Position numbers and translations under genes: made by a program. Below, one piece after another: positions 10,634 through 20,943 of a stretch of DNA of 64,000 nucleotides. How positions within the stretch are numbered: the first letter of the stretch is position 1; every line of letters begins with the position of its first letter. The DNA is from Acinetobacter populi (GTDB lineage: Bacteria > Pseudomonadota > Gammaproteobacteria > Pseudomonadales > Moraxellaceae), in contig NZ_NEXX01000006.1 in NCBI RefSeq assembly GCF_002174125.1, forward strand, positions 124,001 through 188,000, written 5' to 3'. Under the pieces are notes generated by a model. The model was not told the origin of the DNA and made no database searches. It saw nothing but the letters and a program-made list of their open reading frames with translations.

Positions 10634-12334
10634 TTATTTATCAGCTTTTGGCTTTAACCCTTGAGTCAAACCATTAATATCACCACCCTGTAAACCCAGT
10701 TCATTCATTAAACTATCAATTAACGGGGCTTGAGAACGATAACGCAACGCACTATTTACCACCTGATCGGATAATGATGCATTGTTATTGCCAATTTCAC
10801 TATTTTCAGCCGATGCTGTCGTTCCGGCAAAACCATTTAAACCATTGACCTGTAAAATTTTGATGTCATCAATATTTTCCATCGGTTTAACACTTTCACG
10901 AATAATGTCAGGTAAATGTTTGAGCAATGCCAGACGTACCTGCATTTCCACCTGTTCGGCAGACAAGACATTGGCTGCTTCATTGACTGCCCGTGTCCCT
11001 TCGGCATCTACCTGATATTGTTTCTCCAATGCTTGTGCTAACAAGACTTTGGCATCAGCTTCACCTTTGGCGTTTAAGCGTACTTTTTCTGCTTCGGCTT
11101 CGGCAGCAATACGCACTGCTTCGGCTTCATCGGCTGCTGCTTTTTTACCGGCATCGGCAGCCACAGTAATCGCAATCGCATCTTTTTCCGCAGATTGTTT
11201 CGCTGCTACCAGTTCAACCGCTTTTTGTCGTTCTGCCCGTTGTGTTTCCCGTACAGTAATCACTTCTTCTTCGGCTTTAACGGCTTCGGCACGGGCTTTA
11301 TCTGCCTGAGCTTTGGCTTCCGATTCGGCACGGGACTTTTCCGCAATGGCAATGGCACGGTCCTGCTCAGCCAATTCAATGGTTTTTTTCTGCTCTACCG
11401 TCGCACGTTCAATTGCCTGTGATTTTTGAATATTTTCATTTTCCACATCACGGGCTGCGGCAATGCGTCTTAACTCGACCTCACGTTCAGCAGCAATGCG
11501 GGCTTCCTCTGCCTCACGTTTTTTAGCTGATTCCTGTGAAGCGATTTCTGCCATTTGTTCGGCTTTACGAATCGCCACTTCACGTTCTTGCTGCATTTTT
11601 GCATATTCTTCTTCACGAGAAATTTGCAAACGTGCTTGTTCTGCTTCAAGGTTTTTAGCACGAATGGCAAGATCGGCATCCTGCTCGATGTCATTACGTT
11701 TTTTACGACGATCTTCGATGGTTTCAGTCAGTTTAGTTAAACCTTCGGCATCAAACGCATTTTGTGGATTAAAAAATTTGAAACTAGTTTGATCCAAACC
11801 GGTGAGAGATACTGTTTCCAATTCCAGACCATTTTTGGATAAATCTTCAGACACCACTTGTTGAACTTTTTGTACAAAATCCACCCGTTTTTCGTGTAAT
11901 TCTTCCATTGCCATTTCCGCAGCAACAGCACGTAAAGAATCGACAAATTTCCCTTCGACCAGATCTTTTAATTCCTGTGGTGACATGGTTTTTTGCCCCA
12001 ATGTCTGTGCTGCGGTCGCAATAGATTCTGCGGTCGGTTTCACCCGCACATAGAATTCTGCCATCACATCAACCCGCATACGATCACGGGTAATCAATGC
12101 CTGATCGGCAGCACGGCGTACTTCCAGACGCAAAGTATTCATATTAACAGGAATAATTTCATGCAAAATCGGCAGAACCAATGCCCCCCCGTTTAAAATC
12201 ACTTTTTCGCCGCCAAAACCTGTACGAACAAAAGATACTTCCTTACTCGAACGACGATATAGTCGTGCCAGAATCACCCCAAGAATAATCAGTCCAAGTA
12301 ATATCGCACCAGCCAAAATCAATATTTCAATCAT
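10634..12334 (-). CDS. yqiK: YqiK, flotillin-family membrane scaffold protein
   Basis: This 566-residue flotillin-like protein has one N-terminal transmembrane helix (about residues 3-22), an SPFH/band-7 domain (about 30-190) and a very long Ala/Glu/Arg-rich heptad region (about 210-440) that should form a coiled coil, followed by the conserved C-terminal segment with LLKHLPDIIRESVKPM. Flotillins oligomerise on the inner membrane and organise membrane microdomains. It follows yqiJ after 55 bases on the same strand, the conserved yqiJ-yqiK pair of enterobacteria. No NfeD-type gene other than YqiJ is present. Confidence 0.92.
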   Translation of the reverse strand: MIEILILAGAILLGLIILGVILARLYRRSSKEVSFVRTGFGGEKVILNGGALVLPILHEIIPVNMNTLRLEVRRAADQALITRDRMRVDVMAEFYVRVKPTAESIATAAQTLGQKTMSPQELKDLVEGKFVDSLRAVAAEMAMEELHEKRVDFVQKVQQVVSEDLSKNGLELETVSLTGLDQTSFKFFNPQNAFDAEGLTKLTETIEDRRKKRNDIEQDADLAIRAKNLEAEQARLQISREEEYAKMQQEREVAIRKAEQMAEIASQESAKKREAEEARIAAEREVELRRIAAARDVENENIQKSQAIERATVEQKKTIELAEQDRAIAIAEKSRAESEAKAQADKARAEAVKAEEEVITVRETQRAERQKAVELVAAKQSAEKDAIAITVAADAGKKAAADEAEAVRIAAEAEAEKVRLNAKGEADAKVLLAQALEKQYQVDAEGTRAVNEAANVLSAEQVEMQVRLALLKHLPDIIRESVKPMENIDDIKILQVNGLNGFAGTTASAENSEIGNNNASLSDQVVNSALRYRSQAPLIDSLMNELGLQGGDINGLTQGLKPKADK

Positions 12335-12389
12335 TTGCTATAATCCCAATTCAACATTGTTGTTAAAATTTTGCAATCCTTATACCGGA

Positions 12390-13043
12390 TTAAACCTGAT
12401 CCTTTAAGATTGCTTTAAAAATTGTGTTGTGTTTCGATACCAATAAAATTTCATGGCCCTGTTTAAGCACCTGATCCTGATCCGGTTCGACCATAATATA
12501 ATGTGTTTGTCCAAACTGGTCTTTTAGTTTGGCCTGTGCAGGATAACCCTGACGTGCTTCACCAATCACGATTTGCGCGACAGAACCGATCAATTCGTCA
12601 CTATAAATGGCAGTGGTAAAATCTTTCGGTAAGATGCGATAAAGTCCCATCGAGACATAACGTACGATCGGCAACACCAGAAAAAATACCACGATACCAG
12701 CCAACCATGCCACTAAATATTGGTTAAAAATCACCAGCCAAATATGCTGTAAAATAAGCCCAGCAACACCATATGAGGCTAAAAACACCACCAGCCACAT
12801 CAATACTGGTACACGACCAATATAGAGCCAAGTCAAAAACTGTACAAAAGCACCAGTGGAGGTGGCATCAAGATGAATGTCGGGTATGGCATGATCAGCC
12901 AGACTTTCAGGTAAAAGTTGATCTAGCCAGTCGCTAATACCGCCCACAAATAAATTAATAATTTCAAGAATGCCTAACATCAGCATGATGGTTAAGGCAA
13001 CGGAAAACCAGAGATTTGCAGGTTGTGTAATGAATTCCCACAT
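12390..13043 (-). CDS. yqiJ: YqiJ, NfeD-like OB-fold membrane protein
   Basis: This 217-residue inner-membrane protein has several hydrophobic helices (about residues 10-32, 70-95 and 100-125) followed by a C-terminal OB-fold-like domain (about 150-217, with SVAQIVIGEARQGYPAQAKLKDQFG). It matches the YqiJ family, thought to act with the flotillin YqiK as NfeD does with other flotillins. It is the first gene of the yqiJ-yqiK pair. Function beyond membrane organisation is not established. Confidence 0.88.
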   Translation of the reverse strand: MWEFITQPANLWFSVALTIMLMLGILEIINLFVGGISDWLDQLLPESLADHAIPDIHLDATSTGAFVQFLTWLYIGRVPVLMWLVVFLASYGVAGLILQHIWLVIFNQYLVAWLAGIVVFFLVLPIVRYVSMGLYRILPKDFTTAIYSDELIGSVAQIVIGEARQGYPAQAKLKDQFGQTHYIMVEPDQDQVLKQGHEILLVSKHNTIFKAILKDQV

Positions 13044-13347
13044 CAGAGGCCCTCTTTATAAATGAACTATAGTATTCATTAAATTGTTATAAATAAATGT
13101 AATAAAATCAAAATTCTAAAAACAACATTAATGATTTATTTTAAGTTATTTTATAACACAAATCATTCTCAATAACTAGGCTTTGTTGGGATTTAGAATT
13201 GATTTGGCAATATAAAGCCAATGCAAGTTTAATCGGGAAAACCATAACAAGCAGTGGCTTTGGAGGAAGAATAAGGCGCCTTTTATAATAGGAAAATGAT
13301 CATTTTAATTATTTTTATCGTTAAAAAATGAATGGATTTTTTTAATA
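13044..13347. other. Intergenic region upstream of yqiJ
   Basis: These 304 bases hold the yqiJ promoter region and the 3' side of the HAD phosphatase gene. A string near 13150-13170 (reverse strand TTGAGAATGATTTG) resembles half of a Fur box but is weak. Nothing else was recognised. Confidence 0.4.
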
Positions 13348-14082
13348 TTACTCACGATCACCTTGGTCATACCCATAGGCAGCGTTAAATTCAATATGCT
13401 GTAAAATTTCATCGAGGGATTGGATCAAAACCACTTGATCATCTTCCTGATCATGAAATCCTTCCAGCATCAATGCGTGCATGCCTGCCCGACGGGCACC
13501 AAAAATATCATTCACCGGATGATCACCAATAAACAGGCATTGTTGCGGTAAAACCTGTAAATTATTTGCAACATATTGAAAAATTTCAGGTGATGGTTTT
13601 TTAATGCCAACAGATTCCGAACTAACAATCATATCAAAATAATGTTGTATGCCTAAACCTTCGATAATTTTAAGCCGTGTGGCATGACCGCCATTAGAAA
13701 CAATTGCCAGTTTAAAACCCTGTGATTTTAATTGTTGTAAGACCTGCTCTGCACCAGCCATTAATACCGCACACAAGCCAAATTGAGTAAACCACAATTC
13801 AGCCAACTCATCTAAATCCGGTTTTCGTTGCCAATGCAATTCCTGAATTAAAGCATACGCAACCGAATGACCAATGGTTTTATGGGTTAATAACTCAACG
13901 TCGGGATAACCGCCTTGATCTATACGATGAATAATTTTTTCGATCACATCAATATCAATCTGTACCAAGTCGGTCTGATAAACCTGAGAAAAATATTCAC
14001 TAAAGCGCCGGATACTTTTCCCCCGATGAGTCAAGGTATTATCCAGATCAAATAATATGGCACGTAACTGGTGTTTAAGCAT
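13348..14082 (-). CDS. HAD-family phosphatase (YjjG/Gph-like)
   Basis: This 244-residue haloacid-dehalogenase-type hydrolase has motif I FDLDNTLT (Asp12 and Asp14), motif II IVSNGG (about 128-133), a motif III lysine in GIKKPSPEIF (about 164) and motif IV IGDHPVNDIFGARRAG. A helical cap is inserted between motifs I and II, so it belongs to subfamily I. Members dephosphorylate small phosphate esters such as nucleotides or phosphoglycolate; the substrate cannot be read from the sequence. It is 66 bases downstream of the zinc peptidase gene on the same strand. Confidence 0.85.
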   Translation of the reverse strand: MLKHQLRAILFDLDNTLTHRGKSIRRFSEYFSQVYQTDLVQIDIDVIEKIIHRIDQGGYPDVELLTHKTIGHSVAYALIQELHWQRKPDLDELAELWFTQFGLCAVLMAGAEQVLQQLKSQGFKLAIVSNGGHATRLKIIEGLGIQHYFDMIVSSESVGIKKPSPEIFQYVANNLQVLPQQCLFIGDHPVNDIFGARRAGMHALMLEGFHDQEDDQVVLIQSLDEILQHIEFNAAYGYDQGDRE

Positions 14083-14148
14083 TGTTTTGGCTCAGTGTAT
14101 CCGGTCAAAGAGATATTTTACAATCTGTTGCCCATCGTAAAAAATTGA

Positions 14149-15057
14149 TTAAAGCTGTTGAGCGCTAAAGGTATCACACTGATTGATATCGCCCGACTGA
14201 TAGCCACGCTCAAACCAACGCTGGCGCTGTGCACTGGTCCCGTGGGTAAAGCTGTCTGGTACAACTGCACCTCGTGCTTTACGTTGCAAATAATCATCGC
14301 CAATTTTCTCTGCGGCATCCATGGCTTCGGCAATATCACCCTGTTCTAAGAACTGGGTACGTTGCTGGTTATGATTCGCCCAGAGTCCGGCAAAACAATC
14401 GGCCTGTAATTCCTGACGCACAGAAAGTTGATTGCCCTGTGCCTGACTAGCACTGGCACGTGCCTGATTGACCTGTTGAGAAATACCCAATAAGGTTTGT
14501 ACATGATGGCCCACTTCATGTGCAATCACATAAGCCAAAGCAAAATCCCCAGCCTGATCGTTACGGGAAAGCTCCGAACTATTCTTATCGCCAGTAATCC
14601 CCATCTGGCTACGCATTTCTTTAAAAAATGAAGTGTCGATATATACTTTCTGATCTGCCGGGCAATAAAACGGCCCCATGGCAGATTGTCCTGTGCCACA
14701 ACCTGTAGGCGTTGCATTATTGTATAAAACCAAACCGGGATTTACATATGTTTCGCCATGTTGCTTAAAGATATCCGCCCAAGTATCTTCAGTATCGGCT
14801 AAAATAGTTGCCACAAATTGTCTGGCTTCCTGTTGTTCCGCAGTTTCATTTTCAGGGGCTGTCTGTGATTGACTGCTGGTCTGCTGTGTCACTTGCTGCG
14901 TGGCCTGATAAGCCTGTTGTGGATCGACACCAAAGAATTTCCAGGCCACAAAAGCGACCACCAGTCCAATGATACTAATGCCACCACCGACTTTTGCACC
15001 GCCACCACCGCGACGATCCTCAATATTGTTACTTTCCCGACGACCTTTCCAGCGCAT
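14149..15057 (-). CDS. ypfJ: YpfJ-type neutral zinc metallopeptidase
   Basis: This 302-residue membrane-anchored putative zinc peptidase has a basic, Gly-rich N-terminus (about residues 1-26), one transmembrane helix (about 27-42), a Gln-rich linker and a catalytic domain with HEVGHH (His180, Glu181, His184). The block CGTGQSAMGPFYCPADQKVYID and the downstream ELQADCFAGLWA region are family signatures. The catalytic domain should lie in the periplasm. The start is supported by an AAGGTG site. It follows the DUF808 gene after 21 bases and is probably cotranscribed with it. The physiological substrate is unknown. Confidence 0.9.
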   Translation of the reverse strand: MRWKGRRESNNIEDRRGGGGAKVGGGISIIGLVVAFVAWKFFGVDPQQAYQATQQVTQQTSSQSQTAPENETAEQQEARQFVATILADTEDTWADIFKQHGETYVNPGLVLYNNATPTGCGTGQSAMGPFYCPADQKVYIDTSFFKEMRSQMGITGDKNSSELSRNDQAGDFALAYVIAHEVGHHVQTLLGISQQVNQARASASQAQGNQLSVRQELQADCFAGLWANHNQQRTQFLEQGDIAEAMDAAEKIGDDYLQRKARGAVVPDSFTHGTSAQRQRWFERGYQSGDINQCDTFSAQQL

Positions 15058-15078
15058 ACCGACACCTTATCTACACAG

Positions 15079-16023
15079 TTAATGTGATTGTTGTTTTTTA
15101 GAAAAAACTTTTGTCAACAAACCAACAACGATTACAACAATTAATCCCGCAATTGCCCCAATGGCAAAATTAATCAGCGTAGGCGTAAATGCCCCAACAA
15201 TACTTCCTACCGCTGGCAAATGCTCGGAATAATCCACTGCATCTTCTGTCATATGATGTAAAAAAGGTACAGCGTGACTAATAATACCACCACCAACCAA
15301 AAACATGGCAATCGTGCCGACAATTGACAGAGTTTTCATCAAAATTGGCGCAAAGCCTAACAACCCACGACCAAAAGCCGCCTGCATACCCTGTTTGGTT
15401 TCATTCAGATAAAGACCGATATCATCAATTTTAACAATCAATGCCACCAGCCCATAAACCCCGATCGTCATAATAATTGCAATCAAGGACAATACACTGA
15501 GTTTGGTCAGAAAAGGCGCTGTAATCGAAAGGGTTCCCAAGGTAATCACGACAATTTCAGCAGATAAAATAAAATCTGTACGCACGGCACCTTTTACTTT
15601 TTCTTTTTCAAATTGCTTTAATGAGGCTTCATCATGGACCAGTTGTTGCTGCGCGACTTGGACATCCTGCTTTGCCTGTGGATTCTTTTTATGCTGGATA
15701 GTATGAATAATTTTTTCCATGCCTTCATAACACAAAAACAATCCACCGATCACCAGTAAAGGATTAATTAAAGCGGGTGCAATCCAGCTAATAAATAAAG
15801 CCAATGGCACCAGAATCAACTTATTCACAAATGAGCCTTTTGCGACACTCCAGACAATTGGCAATTCACGTTCGGCTCGGACACCACTGACCTGTTGTGC
15901 ATTAAGCGCCAGATCATCGCCCAATACCCCTGCGGTTTTTTTGGCAGCCATTTTACTCATCACGGCAATGTCATCCAGCACCGTTGCAATATCATCCAAC
16001 AACAGCAATAAACTACTTGCCAT
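15079..16023 (-). CDS. DUF808 (YedI-like) inner-membrane protein
   Basis: This 314-residue polytopic protein is of the DUF808/YedI family, of unknown function. The family start [35 protein letters not shown] is present in order over about residues 3-38, followed by around six to seven hydrophobic helices (for example about 70-100, 150-175, 185-205 and 285-306). An AGGATA ribosome site precedes the ATG. It is the upstream gene of a likely two-gene unit with the ypfJ-type peptidase. Confidence 0.88.
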   Translation of the reverse strand: MASSLLLLLDDIATVLDDIAVMSKMAAKKTAGVLGDDLALNAQQVSGVRAERELPIVWSVAKGSFVNKLILVPLALFISWIAPALINPLLVIGGLFLCYEGMEKIIHTIQHKKNPQAKQDVQVAQQQLVHDEASLKQFEKEKVKGAVRTDFILSAEIVVITLGTLSITAPFLTKLSVLSLIAIIMTIGVYGLVALIVKIDDIGLYLNETKQGMQAAFGRGLLGFAPILMKTLSIVGTIAMFLVGGGIISHAVPFLHHMTEDAVDYSEHLPAVGSIVGAFTPTLINFAIGAIAGLIVVIVVGLLTKVFSKKQQSH

Positions 16024-16116
16024 AATCTTATATCCTGATTGTATTTGTCGTTATTGTAATTTCAAAAATGAGGCAGCAGATAGCTTTTTTGTCAATAAAT
16101 ACATTCTTTTGGTATG

Positions 16117-16524
16117 TTAATCTGCATCATAACGCCCCTGATGAATGATCACGGCATTCCGTGGTGGAGGTGGTGCAGTATAGAGTGGATATTGTGGCAA
16201 ATATTCTGTGGTTTTTTTATAGGTTCCACCATAAGGTAAATAAACTTCCTCACTACTCTGATAATGATACTGCGATTGAGGAGCAATATAGACCTGAACA
16301 TTCGGTGTAACTACAGCAACTTGAGGCCGCTGTGAAGGCAAAGGGTGTCTGGGCGGATAAGAATAGATTGGTACCTGATTGGGATACCGATCATCAGGTA
16401 CGGCATAATAAGGTTGGGCAGCTGTTTTTTTCGGTTCGTTATAAACCGATTTATAAGTCACAGGTGCACTTAAGGCAATACCAGCTAGCGATAGTAATAC
16501 GACAGTTAGTATGATTCTTTTCAT
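16117..16524 (-). CDS. Small secreted Pro/Tyr-rich protein
   Basis: I do not recognise this 135-residue protein. A clear Sec signal peptide (hydrophobic residues 4-18, ending ALSA before PVTY) indicates export; the mature part is rich in Pro, Tyr and Gln with no cysteine or lipobox. The ATG at 16524 is chosen for its AAGGATAG ribosome site; the frame extends to 16572 without one. It is a single gene between the DUF808 gene and the divergent trpS. An envelope or surface role is a guess. Confidence 0.65.
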   Translation of the reverse strand: MKRIILTVVLLSLAGIALSAPVTYKSVYNEPKKTAAQPYYAVPDDRYPNQVPIYSYPPRHPLPSQRPQVAVVTPNVQVYIAPQSQYHYQSSEEVYLPYGGTYKKTTEYLPQYPLYTAPPPPRNAVIIHQGRYDAD

Positions 16525-16682
16525 TATTCTATCCTTATTTTGACCATTGGCTCCCTCTAAAGTGTAACCCAATCCATAATTTTTGCCATTTTTACTTTTG
16601 TTGCGTAAGAATAACTAGGCTTTCTAGTCAACTCTAATTACAATGCCAACATATTTATTATATATCGAAAACGGGAGTCGTC

Positions 16683-17696
16683 ATGAATCAAGCTGTAGAA
16701 CGTCCAATCATTTTAACGGGAGATCGTCCAACCGGACAATTACACCTGGGACACTTTGCAGGTTCATTACGTACTCGTGTCGGATTACAGGATTCACATC
16801 AACAATATTTATTACTGGCAGATACACAGGCATTGACCGACAATGCCGATAATCCCGAAAAAGTACAACGTAATATTATCGAGGTTGCACTGGATTATCT
16901 CGCAGTCGGAATTGATCCCAATAAAACCACCATTTGTATTCAGTCCTGCTTACCAGCCCTGTTTGAGCTGACCAGCTACTATATGAATTTTGTCACGGTT
17001 GCCCGTCTGGAACGTAACCCAACCATCAAATCCGAAATTCAAATGCGTGGTTTTGAACGGGATATTCCTGCCGGATTCCTTTGTTATCCGGTTTCCCAAG
17101 CCGCAGACATCACTGCCTTTAAAGCCACCATCGTTCCTGTCGGCGAAGACCAGATTCCGATGATTGAGCAAACCAATGAAGTGGTGCGCCGTGTTAATCG
17201 TCAGATTGGTCAAAACATTTTGCCTGAATGTCAGGCACTGTTATCGAATGTTGGGCGCTTACCCGGCTTTGATGGCAAAGCTAAAATGTCCAAATCTTTA
17301 GGCAATACCATTGTGTTAAATGCAACAGATAAAGACATCAAAAAAGCAGTCAATGCCATGTATACCGATCCCAACCATTTACGCATCGAAGATCCGGGTC
17401 AGGTTGAAGGCAATGTGGTATTTACCTATCTGGATGCATTTGATCCGAATAAAGAAGAAGTTGCAGAATTAAAAGCCCATTATCGTCGTGGTGGCTTGGG
17501 TGATGGTACAGTGAAAAAACGTCTAGAAGCAGTACTGAAAGAATTGATCGAACCTATTCGTGAACGTCGCAATGAACTGGCCCAAGATCCGACCTATGTC
17601 ATGGATGTCCTACGTGATGGTACCGATAAATGCCGCCAGATTACCCAGCAAACACTGGATGAAGTGAAAGCAGGTTTAGGGTTGTTTCGGTTTTAA
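16683..17696 (+). CDS. trpS: TrpS, tryptophanyl-tRNA synthetase
   Basis: This 337-residue class I aminoacyl-tRNA synthetase charges tRNA-Trp. The HIGH-type signature is PTGQLHLGHFAG (about residues 17-28) and the KMSKS loop is KAKMSKSLGNT (about 199). The length matches the bacterial family. A GGGAG ribosome site precedes the ATG. The gene ends with an AT-rich terminator and is the last housekeeping gene before the accessory island. Confidence 0.96.
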   Translation: MNQAVERPIILTGDRPTGQLHLGHFAGSLRTRVGLQDSHQQYLLLADTQALTDNADNPEKVQRNIIEVALDYLAVGIDPNKTTICIQSCLPALFELTSYYMNFVTVARLERNPTIKSEIQMRGFERDIPAGFLCYPVSQAADITAFKATIVPVGEDQIPMIEQTNEVVRRVNRQIGQNILPECQALLSNVGRLPGFDGKAKMSKSLGNTIVLNATDKDIKKAVNAMYTDPNHLRIEDPGQVEGNVVFTYLDAFDPNKEEVAELKAHYRRGGLGDGTVKKRLEAVLKELIEPIRERRNELAQDPTYVMDVLRDGTDKCRQITQQTLDEVKAGLGLFRF

Positions 17697-17723
17697 TGTT
17701 GCAATGCGTTAATTACGTAACAG

Positions 17724-17757
17724 AACAGGTAGTTTAATCACAATAATTACCTGTTTT
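17724..17757 (+). terminator. trpS terminator
   Basis: The perfect stem AACAGGTA / TACCTGTT, followed by a short T-run, lies 28 bases after the trpS stop. Confidence 0.75.
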
Positions 17758-17863
17758 AACATTCGATTACGTGTTTACCAAAGTAATATTTTAAGTCATA
17801 CCACATAATGCTTTTAACAAGTTAAGCAAAGACTTAATTTATACCCCAAGCAAGTTATTATGG

Positions 17864-17896
17864 CGCAATGATCACCCCAATCATTGCGTTTTTTTT
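17864..17896 (+). terminator. Strong rho-independent terminator with no gene in front
   Basis: The perfect 9-bp stem CGCAATGAT / ATCATTGCG has a 7-base loop and is followed directly by eight T, about 110 bases beyond the trpS terminator. No open frame of any size precedes it on the plus strand, so it may end a small RNA transcribed from the 17758-17863 interval, or serve as a backup terminator. Confidence 0.8.
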
Positions 17897-18155
17897 ATGC
17901 TGAATTCTAAGGATCGGGTTTCTTTCTTTGCATCACATATGTTTAAACGCATTGACAGAACAAATATACACGTCGCAATTAAGCCAAAATTTATTTATAA
18001 CAACAGCAACAAATCCTAGAAATGAACAAAGCCTAACTTAGCCAAAACGAATGCTCTACGTATAATGCGATTCAAAACAAGAATAGAGACTGTACAATGA
18101 TGATTCGGTCAACAATTTATTGCTTTTTTAATAGAAAATTTAACTAATGAATAAA
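17897..18155. other. Non-coding junction between trpS and the accessory island
   Basis: These 259 AT-rich bases contain no recognisable gene. This is where housekeeping order gives way to the catabolic island. I looked for insertion-sequence ends or a direct repeat matching the right side near 39.8-40.0 kb and saw none I would defend. Confidence 0.4.
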
Positions 18156-18186
18156 GCCTTTGAGATAGTAACACCACCTCAAAGGC
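18156..18186 (-). terminator. Terminator of the sugar ABC transporter operon
   Basis: The perfect 9-bp stem GCCTTTGAG / CTCAAAGGC, read on the minus strand, lies just after the permease stop codon; the T-rich tract is imperfect. Confidence 0.7.
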
Positions 18187-18193
18187 CATAAAC

Positions 18194-19399
18194 TTAACTC
18201 TTATTTTTAGTATATACGTCGATCAATACTGCACCAAGTAATACCAATCCTTTAATTACTTGCTGATAATCAACACCAATCCCCAAGATCGACATGCCAT
18301 TGTTCATTACCCCCATGATAAATGCACCAATCACTACAGCAAAAACTTTGCCTACACCACCGGATGCAGAAGCACCGCCAATAAAACATGCAGCAATTAC
18401 ATCTAATTCAAAACCGTAACCACCAGATGGTGTGGCACTATTCAAACGAGCAGCAAACAGCAGTCCGGCAAATGCAGCCAAAATACCCATATTCACAAAG
18501 GAAAAGAAAATAACACGTTCGGTATTGATCCCTGAGAGCTTGGCTGCTTTTGCATTACCACCAACTGCATAAATACGGCGGCCTATCGTTGTCCTATTCA
18601 TGATAAAGGTATAGAAGGCAACCAAAATACCCATAATAATCAATACAGTTGGCATACCACGAGAAGATGCTAACAAATAAGAGAACACGATAATAATAGC
18701 ACTCAGTATCAAGTTCTTTAATATAAAAAACACCTTTGAACTATTATCAATACCATGCAGTACTGCTTGTTTACGCTGACGTAATTCGATCACAAAAAAA
18801 GCCACACTGACGACAATACCTAATAAAAGTGAAGTCAAATGTAAGCCTTCAATACCAAAGAAATCAGGAATAAACCCTGTACTAATAATGGTGAAACCAT
18901 CTTCAAATGGTCCAACCGATTGCCCATCAAGAGAAATCAGTGTTAATCCCCTAAACACCAACATCCCTGCCAAAGTCACAATAAATGATGGCACTGCCCA
19001 ATATGCTACCCAATATCCTTGAATCGCACCTATTACAGCGCCAGCAAGAATACATAAAATCATGGCTGGGATGAAAGACATCTCATGGGTCACCATTAAA
19101 GTGGCAGCCAAAGCCCCGGTAAATCCAACCACAGAACCAACAGAAAGGTCAATTTGTCCACATACAATCACCATCAGCATACCAAGTGCCATAATGACAA
19201 TATAACCATTTTGTAATATTAAATTTGTCAGGTTTAACGGTTGTAATAAAACATTATTTGTAGCAACCTGAAAAAAAGCCACAATAAGAATAAGGGCACA
19301 TAACAGTCCATATTCTCGTAGTCCATGTGCCAGTAGATTTGAGTTAAATTTTTTGCTTCTAGAGCGACTCGCAGGATTGGAAATGTCCATATTGCTCAT
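18194..19399 (-). CDS. mmsB: Sugar ABC transporter permease (MmsB/GguB type)
   Basis: This inner-membrane permease of a monosaccharide ABC importer has 401 residues and about ten hydrophobic helices. Family segments include GQIDLSVGSVVGFTGALAA, the cytoplasmic NRTTIGRRIYAVGGNAKAAKLSGI coupling loop and FIGGASASGGVGKV. The ATG at 19399 has a GGAGGG site at proper distance; the longer frame from 19414 starts inside that site. This places the start one base beyond the ATPase stop codon, indicating translational coupling. It is the last gene of a binding protein - ATPase - permease operon. The sugar is unknown. Confidence 0.9.
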   Translation of the reverse strand: MSNMDISNPASRSRSKKFNSNLLAHGLREYGLLCALILIVAFFQVATNNVLLQPLNLTNLILQNGYIVIMALGMLMVIVCGQIDLSVGSVVGFTGALAATLMVTHEMSFIPAMILCILAGAVIGAIQGYWVAYWAVPSFIVTLAGMLVFRGLTLISLDGQSVGPFEDGFTIISTGFIPDFFGIEGLHLTSLLLGIVVSVAFFVIELRQRKQAVLHGIDNSSKVFFILKNLILSAIIIVFSYLLASSRGMPTVLIIMGILVAFYTFIMNRTTIGRRIYAVGGNAKAAKLSGINTERVIFFSFVNMGILAAFAGLLFAARLNSATPSGGYGFELDVIAACFIGGASASGGVGKVFAVVIGAFIMGVMNNGMSILGIGVDYQQVIKGLVLLGAVLIDVYTKNKS

Positions 19400-19400
19400 T

Positions 19401-20930
19401 TTAGTTCCCTCCATTTTTCATAATAGATCGCATAATGGCTTCCTGACTGGCATCTTTTGCCAGAAACTCCCCAACAATCTTTCCTTCATTCATGACGTAG
19501 ATCCGATCACACATCCCGAGTAGCTCTGGCATCTCCGAAGAGATCATGACAATACATTTACCCTCTTGTGCTACCTGATCAATGATCGTATAAATTTCGT
19601 ACTTTGCACCCACATCAACACCACGTGTAGGTTCATCCAGAATGAGAACATCCGGTGCAGTAAATAACCATTTGCTAATCACAACTTTCTGCTGATTGCC
19701 ACCTGACAAATTACCCGTATGTTGCTCTACATCCGCACTTCTAATTCGCAGCTTATTGCGAAATTCTTTTGCAATATTGCTCTCTTGATGTTCATTCACT
19801 ACCGAATGCTTGGAAATACCTGCCAAATTGGCTAAAGAGGTATTTTTTTTAATACTTTCATCAAGTAATAACCCATAACCTTTTCTATCCTCAGTGACAT
19901 AGGCCAAACCACTATGAATTGCCTTTCGGACAGTTGATACATCGACGATCTGGTTATGAATGGAAACAGTGCCACGGATATTTTTGCCATAGGATTTACC
20001 AAAAATACTCATTGCCAGCTCAGTTCGGCCTGAACCCATAAGCCCGGCAATTCCAACAATTTCACCCTTGGCCGCGTAAATATTGATGCCTTTGATGACT
20101 TCACGTGTCGCATGATTGGGATGATCGACTTGCCAATCTTTAACTTCAAATAAAACTTCGCCAATCTTTGGGGTACGTTTCGGATAACGGTCTTCCATTG
20201 CACGACCAACCATCGCTTTAATAATCCGGTCTTCACTGACTTCTTCTTCTCGACAATTCAAATAATCGACGGAAGCACCATCACGTATAATCGTAATACT
20301 ATCGGCAACTCTGGATATTTCATTAAGCTTATGCGAGATAATGATTGATGTAACACCTTGCGACTTCAGCTCTAATAACAGCGTGAGCAAGCGGTCGCTA
20401 TCATTGTCATTCAAACTGGCTGTTGGTTCATCCAGAATCAACAGTTTGACTTCTTTTGATAATGCTTTTGCAATTTCAACCAGTTGTTGTTTACCTACAC
20501 CAAGATCGGCGATTAAAGTATCAGGCGAGTCAGATAAACCAACCTTGGCAAGAACTTGTTTGGTTTTCTTATAAGAACTATTCCAGTCAATCACCCCTGC
20601 TCTGGATTGTTCATTTCCAAGAAATATATTTTCGGTAATAGATAGCATTGGTACAAGAGCAAGCTCCTGATGAATAATGATTATTCCCTTTTGTTCACTG
20701 TCATGAATATTAGAAAATTTTTGCTCTTGACCCTGATATAAAATTTGCCCCTCAAAAGAACCATGGGGGTAAACTCCACTCAAAACTTTCATTAATGTCG
20801 ATTTACCAGCACCATTTTCACCACAAATTGCGTGGATTTCTCCCGTTTTGACCACCATGTCGACATGGCTTAGTGCCTGAACATGTCCAAAACACTTTTG
20901 AATGCCACGCATTTCAAGTATTGTTTCCAT
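19401..20930 (-). CDS. mmsA: Sugar ABC transporter ATPase (MmsA/GguA type)
   Basis: This 509-residue tandem ABC ATPase drives monosaccharide import with the adjacent permease. The first cassette has GENGAGKST (about residues 37-45), the variant signature [15 protein letters not shown] and Walker [11 protein letters not shown]. The second has the degenerate P-loop GLMGSGRTE normal for this family, the signature LSGGNQQKV and [17 protein letters not shown]. The two-domain architecture is standard for ribose/xylose/ChvE-type systems. It lies 100 bases downstream of the binding-protein gene, with two hairpins between. Confidence 0.93.
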   Translation of the reverse strand: METILEMRGIQKCFGHVQALSHVDMVVKTGEIHAICGENGAGKSTLMKVLSGVYPHGSFEGQILYQGQEQKFSNIHDSEQKGIIIIHQELALVPMLSITENIFLGNEQSRAGVIDWNSSYKKTKQVLAKVGLSDSPDTLIADLGVGKQQLVEIAKALSKEVKLLILDEPTASLNDNDSDRLLTLLLELKSQGVTSIIISHKLNEISRVADSITIIRDGASVDYLNCREEEVSEDRIIKAMVGRAMEDRYPKRTPKIGEVLFEVKDWQVDHPNHATREVIKGINIYAAKGEIVGIAGLMGSGRTELAMSIFGKSYGKNIRGTVSIHNQIVDVSTVRKAIHSGLAYVTEDRKGYGLLLDESIKKNTSLANLAGISKHSVVNEHQESNIAKEFRNKLRIRSADVEQHTGNLSGGNQQKVVISKWLFTAPDVLILDEPTRGVDVGAKYEIYTIIDQVAQEGKCIVMISSEMPELLGMCDRIYVMNEGKIVGEFLAKDASQEAIMRSIMKNGGN

Positions 20931-20943
20931 ACAGTAACCCTCT

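Noticed and set aside
13179-13187. GGCTTTGTT string, with a reverse copy AACAAAGCC at 18025-18033, reminiscent of IS5/IS4-type ends
   Set aside because: Only nine bases match, no transposase remnant lies between that would use them, and the flanks are unrelated.
19401-20930. Tandem ABC ATPase with a degenerate second P-loop, looking like a fusion or a defect
   Set aside because: Two cassettes with GxxGSGRTE in the second are standard in ribose/xylose/ChvE-type transporters.
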